Assembly (NCBI GenBank): GCA_947629245.1
Contig: CANRDC010000017.1
Location: 1-40,438, forward strand
Origin: an uncultured Oscillospiraceae bacterium
Lineage (GTDB): Bacteria > Bacillota > Clostridia > Oscillospirales > Oscillospiraceae
DNA: 40,438 bases
Reading direction: 5' to 3'
Position 1 is the first letter of the stretch; each line of letters starts with the position of its first letter. Positions 33,357 through 40,068 of the stretch are shown piece by piece. Below the pieces are notes generated by a model, which saw nothing but the letters and a program-made list of their open reading frames with translations, searched no databases and was not told the origin of the DNA. Made by a program: the position numbers and the translations under genes.

Positions 33357-34306
33357 CAGCGCGCCCCCTCCTTCTTTGAAAGGCTGATCCGGGGGTCTAC
33401 GACGGCCATCAGGATATCGCCGAAGAGCAGCCCCAGGATGGAGACCACGGCGTATATCAGCACCAGCGCCTGGACCAGGGTGTTGTCCTGGCGCTTGATG
33501 GCGGTGACCAGCAGACCGCCCATGCCGGGGATGGAATAGAGCGACTCCACATACAGCGAGCCCATCAGGGTGGACAGGACGGAGCCGGGTATGTACTGCA
33601 CCAGGGGGACCATGGCGTTGCGGAAGATATGCCGACGGGAGATGGCCCCGCCGGGCACGCCCTTGGCCCTGGCCAAAAGCACATAGTCCTTGTTCGCCTC
33701 GTCCACCATATACCGGCGCAGCCACATGGCGTAATAGGCCGTGTTGCCGATGGACAGGGACAGGACGGGAAGGATATAGCTGATCGGTTCATTCTCGCTG
33801 AAGAGCATGGGTATCCCCGCGTACTGGGAGCCCAGGAACTGGATGACGATGTGATAGACGGCGGAGGGAACGGCCTGGACGACGACGATCAGCACCGTGC
33901 CCAGCCGGTCCCCTATCTTGAACCTGGTGCGGGTGCTGTGGGCCATCCATATGCCCAGGGCCAGGCCCATCACAAGGGAGAGCGCAAAGGAAACGAGGCC
34001 GAATTTCACGGAAATAGGTATCTTTTCCGCGACGATCGTGTTGATGGACACGCCCCGGCGATAGATGTTGGAGGTGCCGAGGTCGCCGTTGAGCAGCTGC
34101 CCGTAAAAGCGGGCGAGCTGTTTCGGGAGCGGATCGTTGAGGCCCAGAGAGTTGAGCTTCACCTGGATCTCCGTGGAGGAGACCTTGTCAAAACTATCGA
34201 AATATCCCTCGATGGGCATCAGCCGCAGAAGGGCAAACAGGATCGTGATGATGATGAAGAGCGTGACGCACGCCCGAAGGACCCGCTTCAGGATATACTT
34301 GAGCAA
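33356..34306 (-). CDS. dppB: Dipeptide/oligopeptide ABC transporter permease, DppB/OppB type
   Basis: 316 residues from a TTG at 34306, chosen because AAGGAGGGG lies six bases before it and the family starts with a short basic stretch and a span (KYILKRVLRACVTLF). An ATG at 34384 would add 26 residues across the intergenic hairpin. Six spans. Coupling loop ARAKGVPGGAISRRHIFRNA near residues 210-230. The closing segment 'VDPRISL' is typical of DppB. Confidence 0.88.
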   Translation of the reverse strand: MLKYILKRVLRACVTLFIIITILFALLRLMPIEGYFDSFDKVSSTEIQVKLNSLGLNDPLPKQLARFYGQLLNGDLGTSNIYRRGVSINTIVAEKIPISVKFGLVSFALSLVMGLALGIWMAHSTRTRFKIGDRLGTVLIVVVQAVPSAVYHIVIQFLGSQYAGIPMLFSENEPISYILPVLSLSIGNTAYYAMWLRRYMVDEANKDYVLLARAKGVPGGAISRRHIFRNAMVPLVQYIPGSVLSTLMGSLYVESLYSIPGMGGLLVTAIKRQDNTLVQALVLIYAVVSILGLLFGDILMAVVDPRISLSKKEGAR

Positions 34307-34339
34307 GATGTCCCCTCCTTCCCGCGGAATAAACGGAAG

Positions 34340-34383
34340 CGCCGCAGCCCCCCTGCCGCCGGAACGGCAGGGGGCGCTGCGCA
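34340..34383 (-). terminator. Intercistronic hairpin between dppE and dppB
   Basis: A long GC-rich stem (CCCCTGCCG with CGGCAGGGG plus GCGC ends) follows the dppE stop by nine bases, without a good T tract. Such hairpins often let more binding protein than permease be made, by partial termination or 3'-end protection. Confidence 0.7.
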
Positions 34384-34391
34384 TAAAAGGT

Positions 34392-36320
34392 TCAGCCCTT
34401 GTGGGCGGCCCACTGTTCGTAGGCGGCGTTGTACTCGTCGATGCTCATGGACTTCTCCTGGATGTGCTGGTCCTTGTAACGGTAGGTCACGGTGTCCACC
34501 ATGGCGTACTGTCCCTCAAAGACGTTCAGCTTGGACATGGAATAGCTGATCTCGTTGGTGTGCAGGGGCACCACAAAGGCATGGTCCAGCAGGAAGGTCT
34601 CCGCCTTGGCGAAGGCGGCGTAACGGGCGTCCACGTCGGTGGTGATGGCCTTGGCCGCATTCACCAGCTCGCAGTACTCCTCATAGAGCGCCACCGTCTC
34701 GGGCGCGGTGCTCTTGTAGATGAAGCTGTACGCGGAGTCGGGCACGAAGGGGTCGGTCCAGGTCTCGGGGTCGGCGTAGTCGGCGCCCCAGTTGCACTTC
34801 ATGAAGGCATAGTTGCCCGCCCGGCGGACGGCGGTCAGGAAGCCGTCGGAGGGACCGGCCCCCACGATGATGTCGATGTAGTCGGCGCCCAGGACGCTTT
34901 CGATCTGCTGCTCCACCACCTGGCACTCGTTGGCCGCGTTGGTAGTGGAGGGGTTGTAGCACATGAGGACCTTGACGGGGAAGGCAGCTCCGGCCTCGGT
35001 CAACTCCTCGACGGCCTTGTCGCGGTACTCCACGGCCAGATCGGCGTCGAAGCTGTCGCCCTCCACGTAGGCGGCCAGGCCGTCATAAGAGGTGTAGTCC
35101 TTGCCCTCGTACATGGCGAAGTTGCTGGGCGTGATGGTGTTGCTGATGTTGGCGGTGGGGTTGAGAGGGTCGTTGGCGGCCAGAGCGGGCACGCGGTTGA
35201 AGGCGTGCATGATGGACTGGCGGAAGTTCTCGTTGTTGACCGCGAGCGTCCAGTTCTCCGGCTCATATTCCTCGTCGAAGTTGGCGTCGAAGTTGAACAG
35301 ATACCAATAGGAATAAGAGGTGCTGGGCCGGGAGGAGTGGATCTGGTCGGCGGTCTCCGGATCGGCCATCATGGCGGTGAGCAGATCGGACGACACGGTG
35401 GCGGCGTCCAGCTCGCCGTTGAGATACATGGTCACCCCGATGGAGGACGCCTCGGCGTTATAGGTCTCGCGGACCTCGTCGATGTATACGCACTCCGGCT
35501 CCCAATAGTCGGCGTTCCTGGTCAGCACATGCTCCTGCTGGGGCCGGAAGGAGGACAGGATATAGGCGCCGCAGTAAAGCAGATACTCGTTGCTTGTGCC
35601 GAACTGGTCGCCGCATTCCTCCAGGAAGGGGGCGTACACGGGCATAAAAGCGCCATGGGACAGCAGAGAGACGAAGTAGGCCTTGGAGCCGGTCAGGGTG
35701 AACTCCAGGGTGTAGTCGTCCACAGCCACCACGCCGATGTCGTCCACAGAGGCCTCGGGGACCTCCTCCAGAACGACCTCGTTGCCGTCCTCGTCGGTGA
35801 CGATCTTGGCCGTATCGCCGTTCTCGTCCGTGCCGTCCTGAGCGGTCTCCAGGGCCAGCAGATAGGCGGTGTAGTCATAGTAGGCGCTGGCTCCGGCGAT
35901 GTTGTCGCGCAGGACGCTGTAGCAGCTGGAGTCGTTGGCGGCGTCGCATATGTAGCGGGCGGCGGCCACCCAGTCCCGGGCGGTCACGTCGGCGACCTCG
36001 ACGCCGTCCTTATCCACCCACTTGACGCCCTCGCGCAGGTGGAAGGTCCACACGCTGGCGTCGTCATTGGGCTCCCAGCTGGTGGCCAGAGCGGGCTCCA
36101 CATTGCCGTAGGAGTCGTATTCCACCAGGCAGTCGATCAGATTGAAGGTAAGGGACGTGGTGACCGCCTGCGTAGTCTCCAGGTAGTTGAGGGTGTCCAC
36201 CTCGCTGGAATACAGGGTGCGGTAGACGGCGGGCTCTCCGTCGGCGTAGGCGCCGCAGCCGAGAGACAGCGCCATCACGGCGCACAGCAGCAGCGTGACC
36301 AAACGTTTGCTTCTTCTCAT
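34392..36320 (-). CDS. dppE: Peptide ABC transporter substrate-binding protein, DppE/OppA type
   Basis: 642 residues from the ATG at 36320, nine bases after AAAGGA. It belongs to the family 5 binding proteins, which catch peptides outside the membrane. Marks: YSSEVDTLNYLETT after the signal, VWTFHLREGVKWVDKDG near residue 95-110, and RQSIMHAFNRVP near 390. The signal ends LSLGCGAYADG: a cysteine is present but the lipobox is imperfect, while AYA|D fits signal peptidase I, so anchoring is uncertain. An acidic insertion (about 165-205, many Asp/Glu) makes it longer than the usual ~540 residues. It is first in the operon. The substrate is probably short peptides including murein peptides, judging from its neighbours. 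Confidence 0.92.
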   Translation of the reverse strand: MRRSKRLVTLLLCAVMALSLGCGAYADGEPAVYRTLYSSEVDTLNYLETTQAVTTSLTFNLIDCLVEYDSYGNVEPALATSWEPNDDASVWTFHLREGVKWVDKDGVEVADVTARDWVAAARYICDAANDSSCYSVLRDNIAGASAYYDYTAYLLALETAQDGTDENGDTAKIVTDEDGNEVVLEEVPEASVDDIGVVAVDDYTLEFTLTGSKAYFVSLLSHGAFMPVYAPFLEECGDQFGTSNEYLLYCGAYILSSFRPQQEHVLTRNADYWEPECVYIDEVRETYNAEASSIGVTMYLNGELDAATVSSDLLTAMMADPETADQIHSSRPSTSYSYWYLFNFDANFDEEYEPENWTLAVNNENFRQSIMHAFNRVPALAANDPLNPTANISNTITPSNFAMYEGKDYTSYDGLAAYVEGDSFDADLAVEYRDKAVEELTEAGAAFPVKVLMCYNPSTTNAANECQVVEQQIESVLGADYIDIIVGAGPSDGFLTAVRRAGNYAFMKCNWGADYADPETWTDPFVPDSAYSFIYKSTAPETVALYEEYCELVNAAKAITTDVDARYAAFAKAETFLLDHAFVVPLHTNEISYSMSKLNVFEGQYAMVDTVTYRYKDQHIQEKSMSIDEYNAAYEQWAAHKG

Positions 36321-36495
36321 CTTGATATATCCTTTCATATGATATGGACCATATCCAAACCGCCCGACAGGCGGGATGGACCGCGCGTCGGCTCTGGGGG
36401 GAGAAACAGCGCTTCCGCCCCCGCCGAAAGCCATCGACCACAATATACCTGACAATAACCGCATTGAAAAGATCACAAATTGCTGTTTATATTGC

Positions 36496-36623
36496 AAAAA
36501 ATGCCCTTCCAATCCAGAAGGGCGAGAGAGGCTCAGCGGGTCATCCCCATGTCTAATTGAAAGCCTTTTCTCAAGGTGAAAATCGTTACAATAGATCCAA
36601 CAATGGCTCCCTTCTATCACCTT
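36496..36623 (-). promoter_or_regulatory. Structured leader with terminator ahead of the dpp operon
   Basis: On the minus strand, a stem AAGGTGA (36617-36623) with TCACCTT (36573-36579) and an inner ATAG/CTAT pair comes first. A terminator, GCCCTTC with GAAGGGC (36503-36523), followed by ATTTTTT, comes about 175 bases before dppE. The segment AGAAGGG (36609-36615) is exactly complementary to CCCTTCT of the terminator's first arm (36516-36522), so a competing fold could prevent termination. This looks like a riboswitch or attenuator of no class I recognise. The remainder of 36321-36764 holds no gene that I can support. Confidence 0.55.
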
Positions 36624-36670
36624 TACCCTGCTGCGCCTATATTGTAAATTCCCAATAAAATTTTTTCTTT

Positions 36671-36707
36671 CGACAAATTTCGACAAATTTCGCGGTTTTT
36701 CTATGTT
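36671..36707 (+). promoter_or_regulatory. Promoter with tandem 10-bp repeat ahead of the 267-residue protein
   Basis: CGACAAATTT occurs twice head to tail (36671-36690). TCGACA (36680-36685), inside the second copy, and TATGTT (36702-36707) are 16 bases apart and form the likely promoter. The repeat overlapping the -35 suits a regulator site. The gene begins 57 bases further on. Confidence 0.6.
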
Positions 36708-36764
36708 ATTTTTAAGACAGCAGATCCCAAAAATCTATTTTATTCTTGAAAGGAGAATAATACC

Positions 36765-37568
36765 ATGGGAAAACTTCGCGACATCATTAACAGTGCTGAC
36801 AACAGCAAGGAGATCACCGACGACGTGCGGGAAAACCTGCACATCCTGATGAGCCTGGCGGACAGCAAGCTGAAGCAGTTCCAGGACGAGATCGTCATGG
36901 ATCTGAAAAACGGCAAGACCACCGACGATCTGACAGTCCCCATCACCAAGAGCGTTGGCACGTATTCGGAGGCCCGCGCGGTAACGGCGGACAGCACTAC
37001 CGACGTGCTGGGAGAAGTGGCCAACGTGATCGACAGCATGGTGTCCGACCACAGCGCGAAGGGCGTCATCGGCGGCATCGCCGGCATCGCCCACCACGCC
37101 CTGGACACGATCATGGGCACCGGCGAGGGCACCGAGCAGGAGACCAAGCTGTACATGGTCACACCGGATTATCCCGCCATCGTGCGGTACGACTTTGCTT
37201 TCTGGGCCCGGAATATCAAGGCCGAATCCATCCGGAAGCACTGCGAGACCGCCCTGGCATGCGTTATGTACAAGTCCTCTGTCGACGTCTCCAAGCTGAC
37301 CTTCAACGACTTTCTGACGCTCTATGCCCCGGTTCTGAACGCGGCCTTTGGCAACGACCAGGCCAAGCTGGAGGAAATGATCACCAAGGCCGAGGAGACT
37401 TACAACCGGTTCCTGCGGGCCAGCCAGCCCGTTAAATTGATGCGGGACGCCCAGCCCGACGAACCGCCCATCGACATGGCCCAGGCGAAGAAGATCGTCG
37501 CCAGCCATGTGAAGCCCCAGGGCATCGTCCTGTCCAAATCTATGCAGCCCACCGTAGGCAACTTCTGA
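36765..37568 (+). CDS. Unrecognised 267-residue protein
   Basis: I do not recognise this protein. AAAGGAG lies ten bases before the ATG. No signal peptide is visible. The first 60 residues are helical and charged. A Gly-rich hydrophobic segment, GVIGGIAGIAHHALDTIMG, lies near residues 99-118 between helical regions and could be a membrane-active or packing helix. The C-terminal half is helical with a few Trp and Tyr residues (YDFAFWARNI), and the end is basic and Pro-rich. It has its own promoter and opposes dppE. It stands at the junction between core genes and phage/conjugative scraps, so it may be a cargo gene. A cytoplasmic or released effector is possible; nothing in the sequence proves it. 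Confidence 0.8.
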   Translation: MGKLRDIINSADNSKEITDDVRENLHILMSLADSKLKQFQDEIVMDLKNGKTTDDLTVPITKSVGTYSEARAVTADSTTDVLGEVANVIDSMVSDHSAKGVIGGIAGIAHHALDTIMGTGEGTEQETKLYMVTPDYPAIVRYDFAFWARNIKAESIRKHCETALACVMYKSSVDVSKLTFNDFLTLYAPVLNAAFGNDQAKLEEMITKAEETYNRFLRASQPVKLMRDAQPDEPPIDMAQAKKIVASHVKPQGIVLSKSMQPTVGNF

Positions 37569-37788
37569 TAAGCCATTTAACAAAGGACCGGTTGGACAGG
37601 CGGTATTCGTAAGACAGTAAGCCCCCCAAAGCGGAGGAGATCGCACAGGCAGAGCCGATCTTCAGCCAGACGCCGACCTCCACTTTTCCCTGTTTGCCCC
37701 GGAGTCGGAGACATTGCCGGCTCCAGTACAAGCGCATGAGGAGGAGCCGGGCGCGGATGCGCCCGGCTCTTTCCCGTTCTCCCAGAAT
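37569..37788 (+). other. Decayed sequence before the lysis-cassette remnant
   Basis: No intact gene. One frame reads KPPKAEEIAQAEPIFSQTP and another EEEPGADAPGSFPFSQ, each looking like coding remnants that change frame. This suggests a broken phage gene joined to the partial holin copy that follows at 37789. An inverted GCCGGGCGC/GCGCCCGGC hairpin lies around 37746-37767. Confidence 0.5.
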
Positions 37789-37989
37789 GATAACACCTAT
37801 GTGGCGATCCTGGCGGGTGCCTGGATCGCCGAGGCCGCCCACTTCCACAAGCTCTACGCCCAGAAGGAAGGCAGGGCGAACAGTCAGAAGTACATGGAGG
37901 CGTGGGTGAATCAGACCGCCGAGAAGTACGGGCCGGATCAGGCGGCCCGCTTCGCCGAGATCGTCCTCACGACCAACACAATGCAGTAA
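37789..37989 (+). pseudogene. Truncated copy of the holin-like gene
   Basis: Encodes the last 66 residues of the small protein found whole at 38127-38444 (NDNTYV..ILAGAWIAEAAHF to TTNTMQ) but lacks its N-terminal basic tail and first span. Upstream sequence is unrelated. An open frame from a TTG at 37714 reads into it, so a chimeric product is possible. Confidence 0.7.
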
Positions 37990-38003
37990 AAGGAGGCTTT
38001 TAT

Positions 38004-38090
38004 ATGGCTACTGCTCAGCAGGTCCCCGCTCAGCTGGCCGCCCTGGCCGGTGAGAACGAGGCGAAGGCGGGAAGTAATAACACCACCGTA
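38004..38090 (+). pseudogene. N-terminal fragment of an endolysin
   Basis: Begins MATAQQVPAQLAALAGENEA like the full endolysin at 38459 but breaks off after 29 codons at ACCGTA. Beyond the break the frame stays open through LHRRGAAKERRV into the holin-like gene, so a 146-residue fusion ending at 38444 could be translated from the good ribosome site at about 37990. Confidence 0.75.
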
Positions 38091-38126
38091 CTTCACCGGC
38101 GCGGCGCAGCAAAAGAGCGGCGAGTA

Positions 38127-38444
38127 ATGGGCCGCCGGAAACACAAGAAGAGCACCACGCGCACTGAGCGCATGGTGAGGCTGTGCGACGGCACCGCCCT
38201 GGCCCTCACCGTCCTGGTGGTGGTCCTGGCCTTCATGGGCCGAGACAACACCTATGTAGAGATCCTGGCTGGCGCCTGGATCGCTGAGGCCGCCCACTTC
38301 CACAAGCTCTACGCCCAGAAGGAAGGGCGGGCGAACAGTCAGAAGTACATGGAGGCGTGGGTGAATCAGACCGCCGAGAAGTACGGGCCGGATCAGGCGG
38401 CCCGCTTCGCCGAGCTCGTCCTCACGACCAACACGACGCAGTAA
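38127..38444 (+). CDS. Small phage-type membrane protein, candidate holin
   Basis: 105 residues. A very basic N-terminus (GRRKHKKSTTRTER) is followed by one clear span (about 21-38) and a second, weaker hydrophobic stretch (TYVEILAGAWIAEAAHF). The C-terminus is charged. Size, charge pattern and position directly before an endolysin suit a holin, the pore that lets endolysin reach the wall, but I do not recognise the exact family. In another frame the bases just before it read YFTGAAQQKSGE and a stop overlapping the ATG (TAATG). That looks like the end of the phage gene that once preceded it and supports this start. It may instead be translated as part of the fusion from 38004. Confidence 0.7.
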   Translation: MGRRKHKKSTTRTERMVRLCDGTALALTVLVVVLAFMGRDNTYVEILAGAWIAEAAHFHKLYAQKEGRANSQKYMEAWVNQTAEKYGPDQAARFAELVLTTNTTQ

Positions 38445-38545
38445 AAGGAGGCTCTTATATGGCTACTGCTCAGCAGGTCCTCGCTCAGCTGGCCGCCCTG
38501 GCCGGTGAGAACGAGGCAAAGGTGGGGAGCAATAACACCACCGTA
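38244..38545 (+). repeat. Direct repeat, copy 2 of the 302-bp lysis-cassette segment
   Basis: Partner of 37789-38090. This copy lies inside intact genes: the second half of the holin-like gene and the start of the endolysin. Confidence 0.95.
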
Positions 38546-39331
38546 AACAAGTATTATGGCGCACCGGGCGCGTCCTACTGCGGCTATTCCCTGCTGTACG
38601 CCTTCGCAAAGGCGGGCAGCAAGCTGCTGGACGGCTCCGGCGCGGCGAACGTGGGCAACCTCGCCCGCTTCTGTGAGGAGAAGGGCTGGCGCGTCACCAC
38701 CCCGCAGGCCGGTGACATTTTCGTGCAGCGCTCCGGCGGCTATGAGAACGGCCACACCGGCTTTATCTGGAAGAACCTCGGCAACGGCTACTTCATAACG
38801 CTGGAGGGCAACTACGGCGCCGTGAAGGCCACCGCCGCCCAGGCCGAGAACGGGACCGGGGCCAGCTTTGAGGGTATCGGCTACCGGAAGCAGAAGATCA
38901 CCAGCGACTACAAGTTCTACCGCCCGGCCTACGACGGGGCCAGCAGCGGCGGCGGCAGCACCCCCGCCCCGGCACCGGCGCCGACGCCCCGGACCCCGGA
39001 CAAGGCCAAGGTGCGCGAGTTCCAGAAGTTCCTCGGCGTGGCCCAGGACGCGGATCCCGGCCCGGACACTGAGCGGGCAGCTCTCAAAAAAATGCTGCTG
39101 GACCTGCTCACGAAGCGCCCGCTCCGGCAGGGCGACACCGGCGACGCGGTGGCGGTCCTCCAGGGGCTTTTTTATGCGGCTGGATATGACCCGAATGGCC
39201 TCGACAAGAGCTTCGGGAGCGGCTGCGCGGCCACTGTCCGGGAGTTCGAGAAGGACGAGGGGCTGGAGGTGGACGCTGGCGTGGCCGGGAAGGAAGTCGT
39301 CACCCGGCTGCTGGACAAGGTGTTCAAGTGA
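38459..39331 (+). CDS. Phage-type endolysin: CHAP amidase/peptidase plus peptidoglycan-binding domain
   Basis: 290 residues. AAAAGGAGG precedes the ATG. The CHAP domain (about 1-160) has the catalytic cysteine in ASYCGYS (Cys41) and the histidine in ENGHTGFIW near residue 101; it would cut wall peptide or amide bonds. A Gly/Ser/Pro-Ala linker (about 162-180) leads to a C-terminal peptidoglycan-binding type 1 repeat (LRQGDTGDAVAVLQGLFYAAGYDPNG). There is no signal peptide, so release depends on a holin, as in phage lysis. The gene looks intact, though it sits in a remnant. It overlaps the next gene by four bases. Confidence 0.92.
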   Translation: MATAQQVLAQLAALAGENEAKVGSNNTTVNKYYGAPGASYCGYSLLYAFAKAGSKLLDGSGAANVGNLARFCEEKGWRVTTPQAGDIFVQRSGGYENGHTGFIWKNLGNGYFITLEGNYGAVKATAAQAENGTGASFEGIGYRKQKITSDYKFYRPAYDGASSGGGSTPAPAPAPTPRTPDKAKVREFQKFLGVAQDADPGPDTERAALKKMLLDLLTKRPLRQGDTGDAVAVLQGLFYAAGYDPNGLDKSFGSGCAATVREFEKDEGLEVDAGVAGKEVVTRLLDKVFK

Positions 39332-39603
39332 AGCGCCTCGTCGCCGCGCTGGTCCTCGCCGCCCTGGCCTTCGGGCTGGGCCTGTGCGTCGGCCACGGCC
39401 GGGAGCTGGAGCCTGCGCTGGAGCCGACACCGGCGCCGGACATGGAGGTGCCGCCCTCTGGTGAGGAACTGTGGCAGAGCCTCTCGCCCGAACTGCTGGC
39501 GAACGTGGCCGAGGGTATCATGGAGCGGATCAGCGGGCTGGAGGATGATCTGGAGCGCGTGGGAGAGATCCAGCGCGAGAAAATGCAGAACATGGCCCCG
39601 TGA
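39328..39603 (+). CDS. Small exported or membrane protein of the lysis cassette
   Basis: 91 residues from a GTG overlapping the endolysin stop (GTGA). An N-terminal span or signal (RLVAALVLAALAFGLGLCVG, with a cysteine at residue 20) is followed by a Pro/Glu-rich spacer and a charged helix (NVAEGIMERISGLEDDLERV), possibly coiled coil. Placement after the endolysin and the anchored-helix layout recall spanin-like or lysis accessory proteins; no family recognised. A terminator follows. Confidence 0.7.
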   Translation: MKRLVAALVLAALAFGLGLCVGHGRELEPALEPTPAPDMEVPPSGEELWQSLSPELLANVAEGIMERISGLEDDLERVGEIQREKMQNMAP

Positions 39604-39631
39604 ATTCGCCGTGAGCTCCAGGGCAAAGGAC

Positions 39632-39665
39632 AAGGCCCCGAAGGGTGAACACCCTCCGGGGCCTT
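39632..39665 (+). terminator. Terminator after the lysis cassette
   Basis: AAGGCCCCG with CGGGGCCTT plus inner GGGTG/CACCC forms a strong hairpin, followed by CTCTG; the T tract is poor. Confidence 0.7.
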
Positions 39666-40068
39666 CTCTGCGCTTCTGGCGCTATTCACGTGTGAATCTG
39701 ACCACCACGGCGACCGCCTTCTTTATGAAGTGCAGCACCCGCCGCCCGGTGTTCAAATTCGCGCCGTTTGGTACGACTCCCCATAAGGGACTTGAAAAAA
39801 TGCCGTAACCATGCGGCTTCCAGCCTTCAAGCAATATTACAATTATGATTATATCAGCTTTTTTAGCGAAACACAATAACCATTTGGGAAAATGCGTCTC
39901 ACCATGAGATTTAATTTGAGAATAGCAAAGCCCGTCGCAGGATGGGCTTTTTCATTATACACGTTATCCCCCATATCTTCAAAAGACTTGACAAGTTTGC
40001 GATTATTCGCGTTCTGGAACTGTGCGTGATATACTTTATGCATAATCCATTATGAGGGAGAGAACAAT
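39666..40068. other. AT-richer gap without a supported gene
   Basis: Base composition drops compared with both sides. It contains a hairpin AAAGCCC/GGGCTTT followed by T (39927-39952) in plus-strand terminator orientation, with no gene in front of it. Short open frames on the minus strand lack ribosome sites. It may be the join between the phage remnant and the conjugative-element scrap. Confidence 0.5.

Larger units (their letters stand above)
37789..38090 (+). repeat. Direct repeat, copy 1 of the 302-bp lysis-cassette segment
   Basis: Matches 38244-38545 with 17 differences in 302 bases (about 94 % identity) and no length change; the offset is 455 bp. It spans the end of the holin-like gene, the ribosome site AAAAGGAGG and the first 29 codons of the endolysin. 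Confidence 0.95.

Noticed and set aside
33357-33725. 123-residue extension of dppC
   Set aside because: It lies wholly inside dppB and reads as a GC-rich shadow; the ATG at 33356 with the TGATG overlap is the normal coupling.
36339-36686. N-terminal extension of dppE up to 36686
   Set aside because: It crosses a terminator hairpin and a structured leader and would hide the signal peptide; the ATG at 36320 has a ribosome site and starts a proper signal.
37540-37848. 102-residue minus-strand open frame
   Set aside because: Antisense to the phage remnant with no ribosome site or family features; most likely a shadow.
39849-40043. 64-residue minus-strand open frame
   Set aside because: No ribosome site, contains a terminator-type hairpin, and no recognisable protein features.
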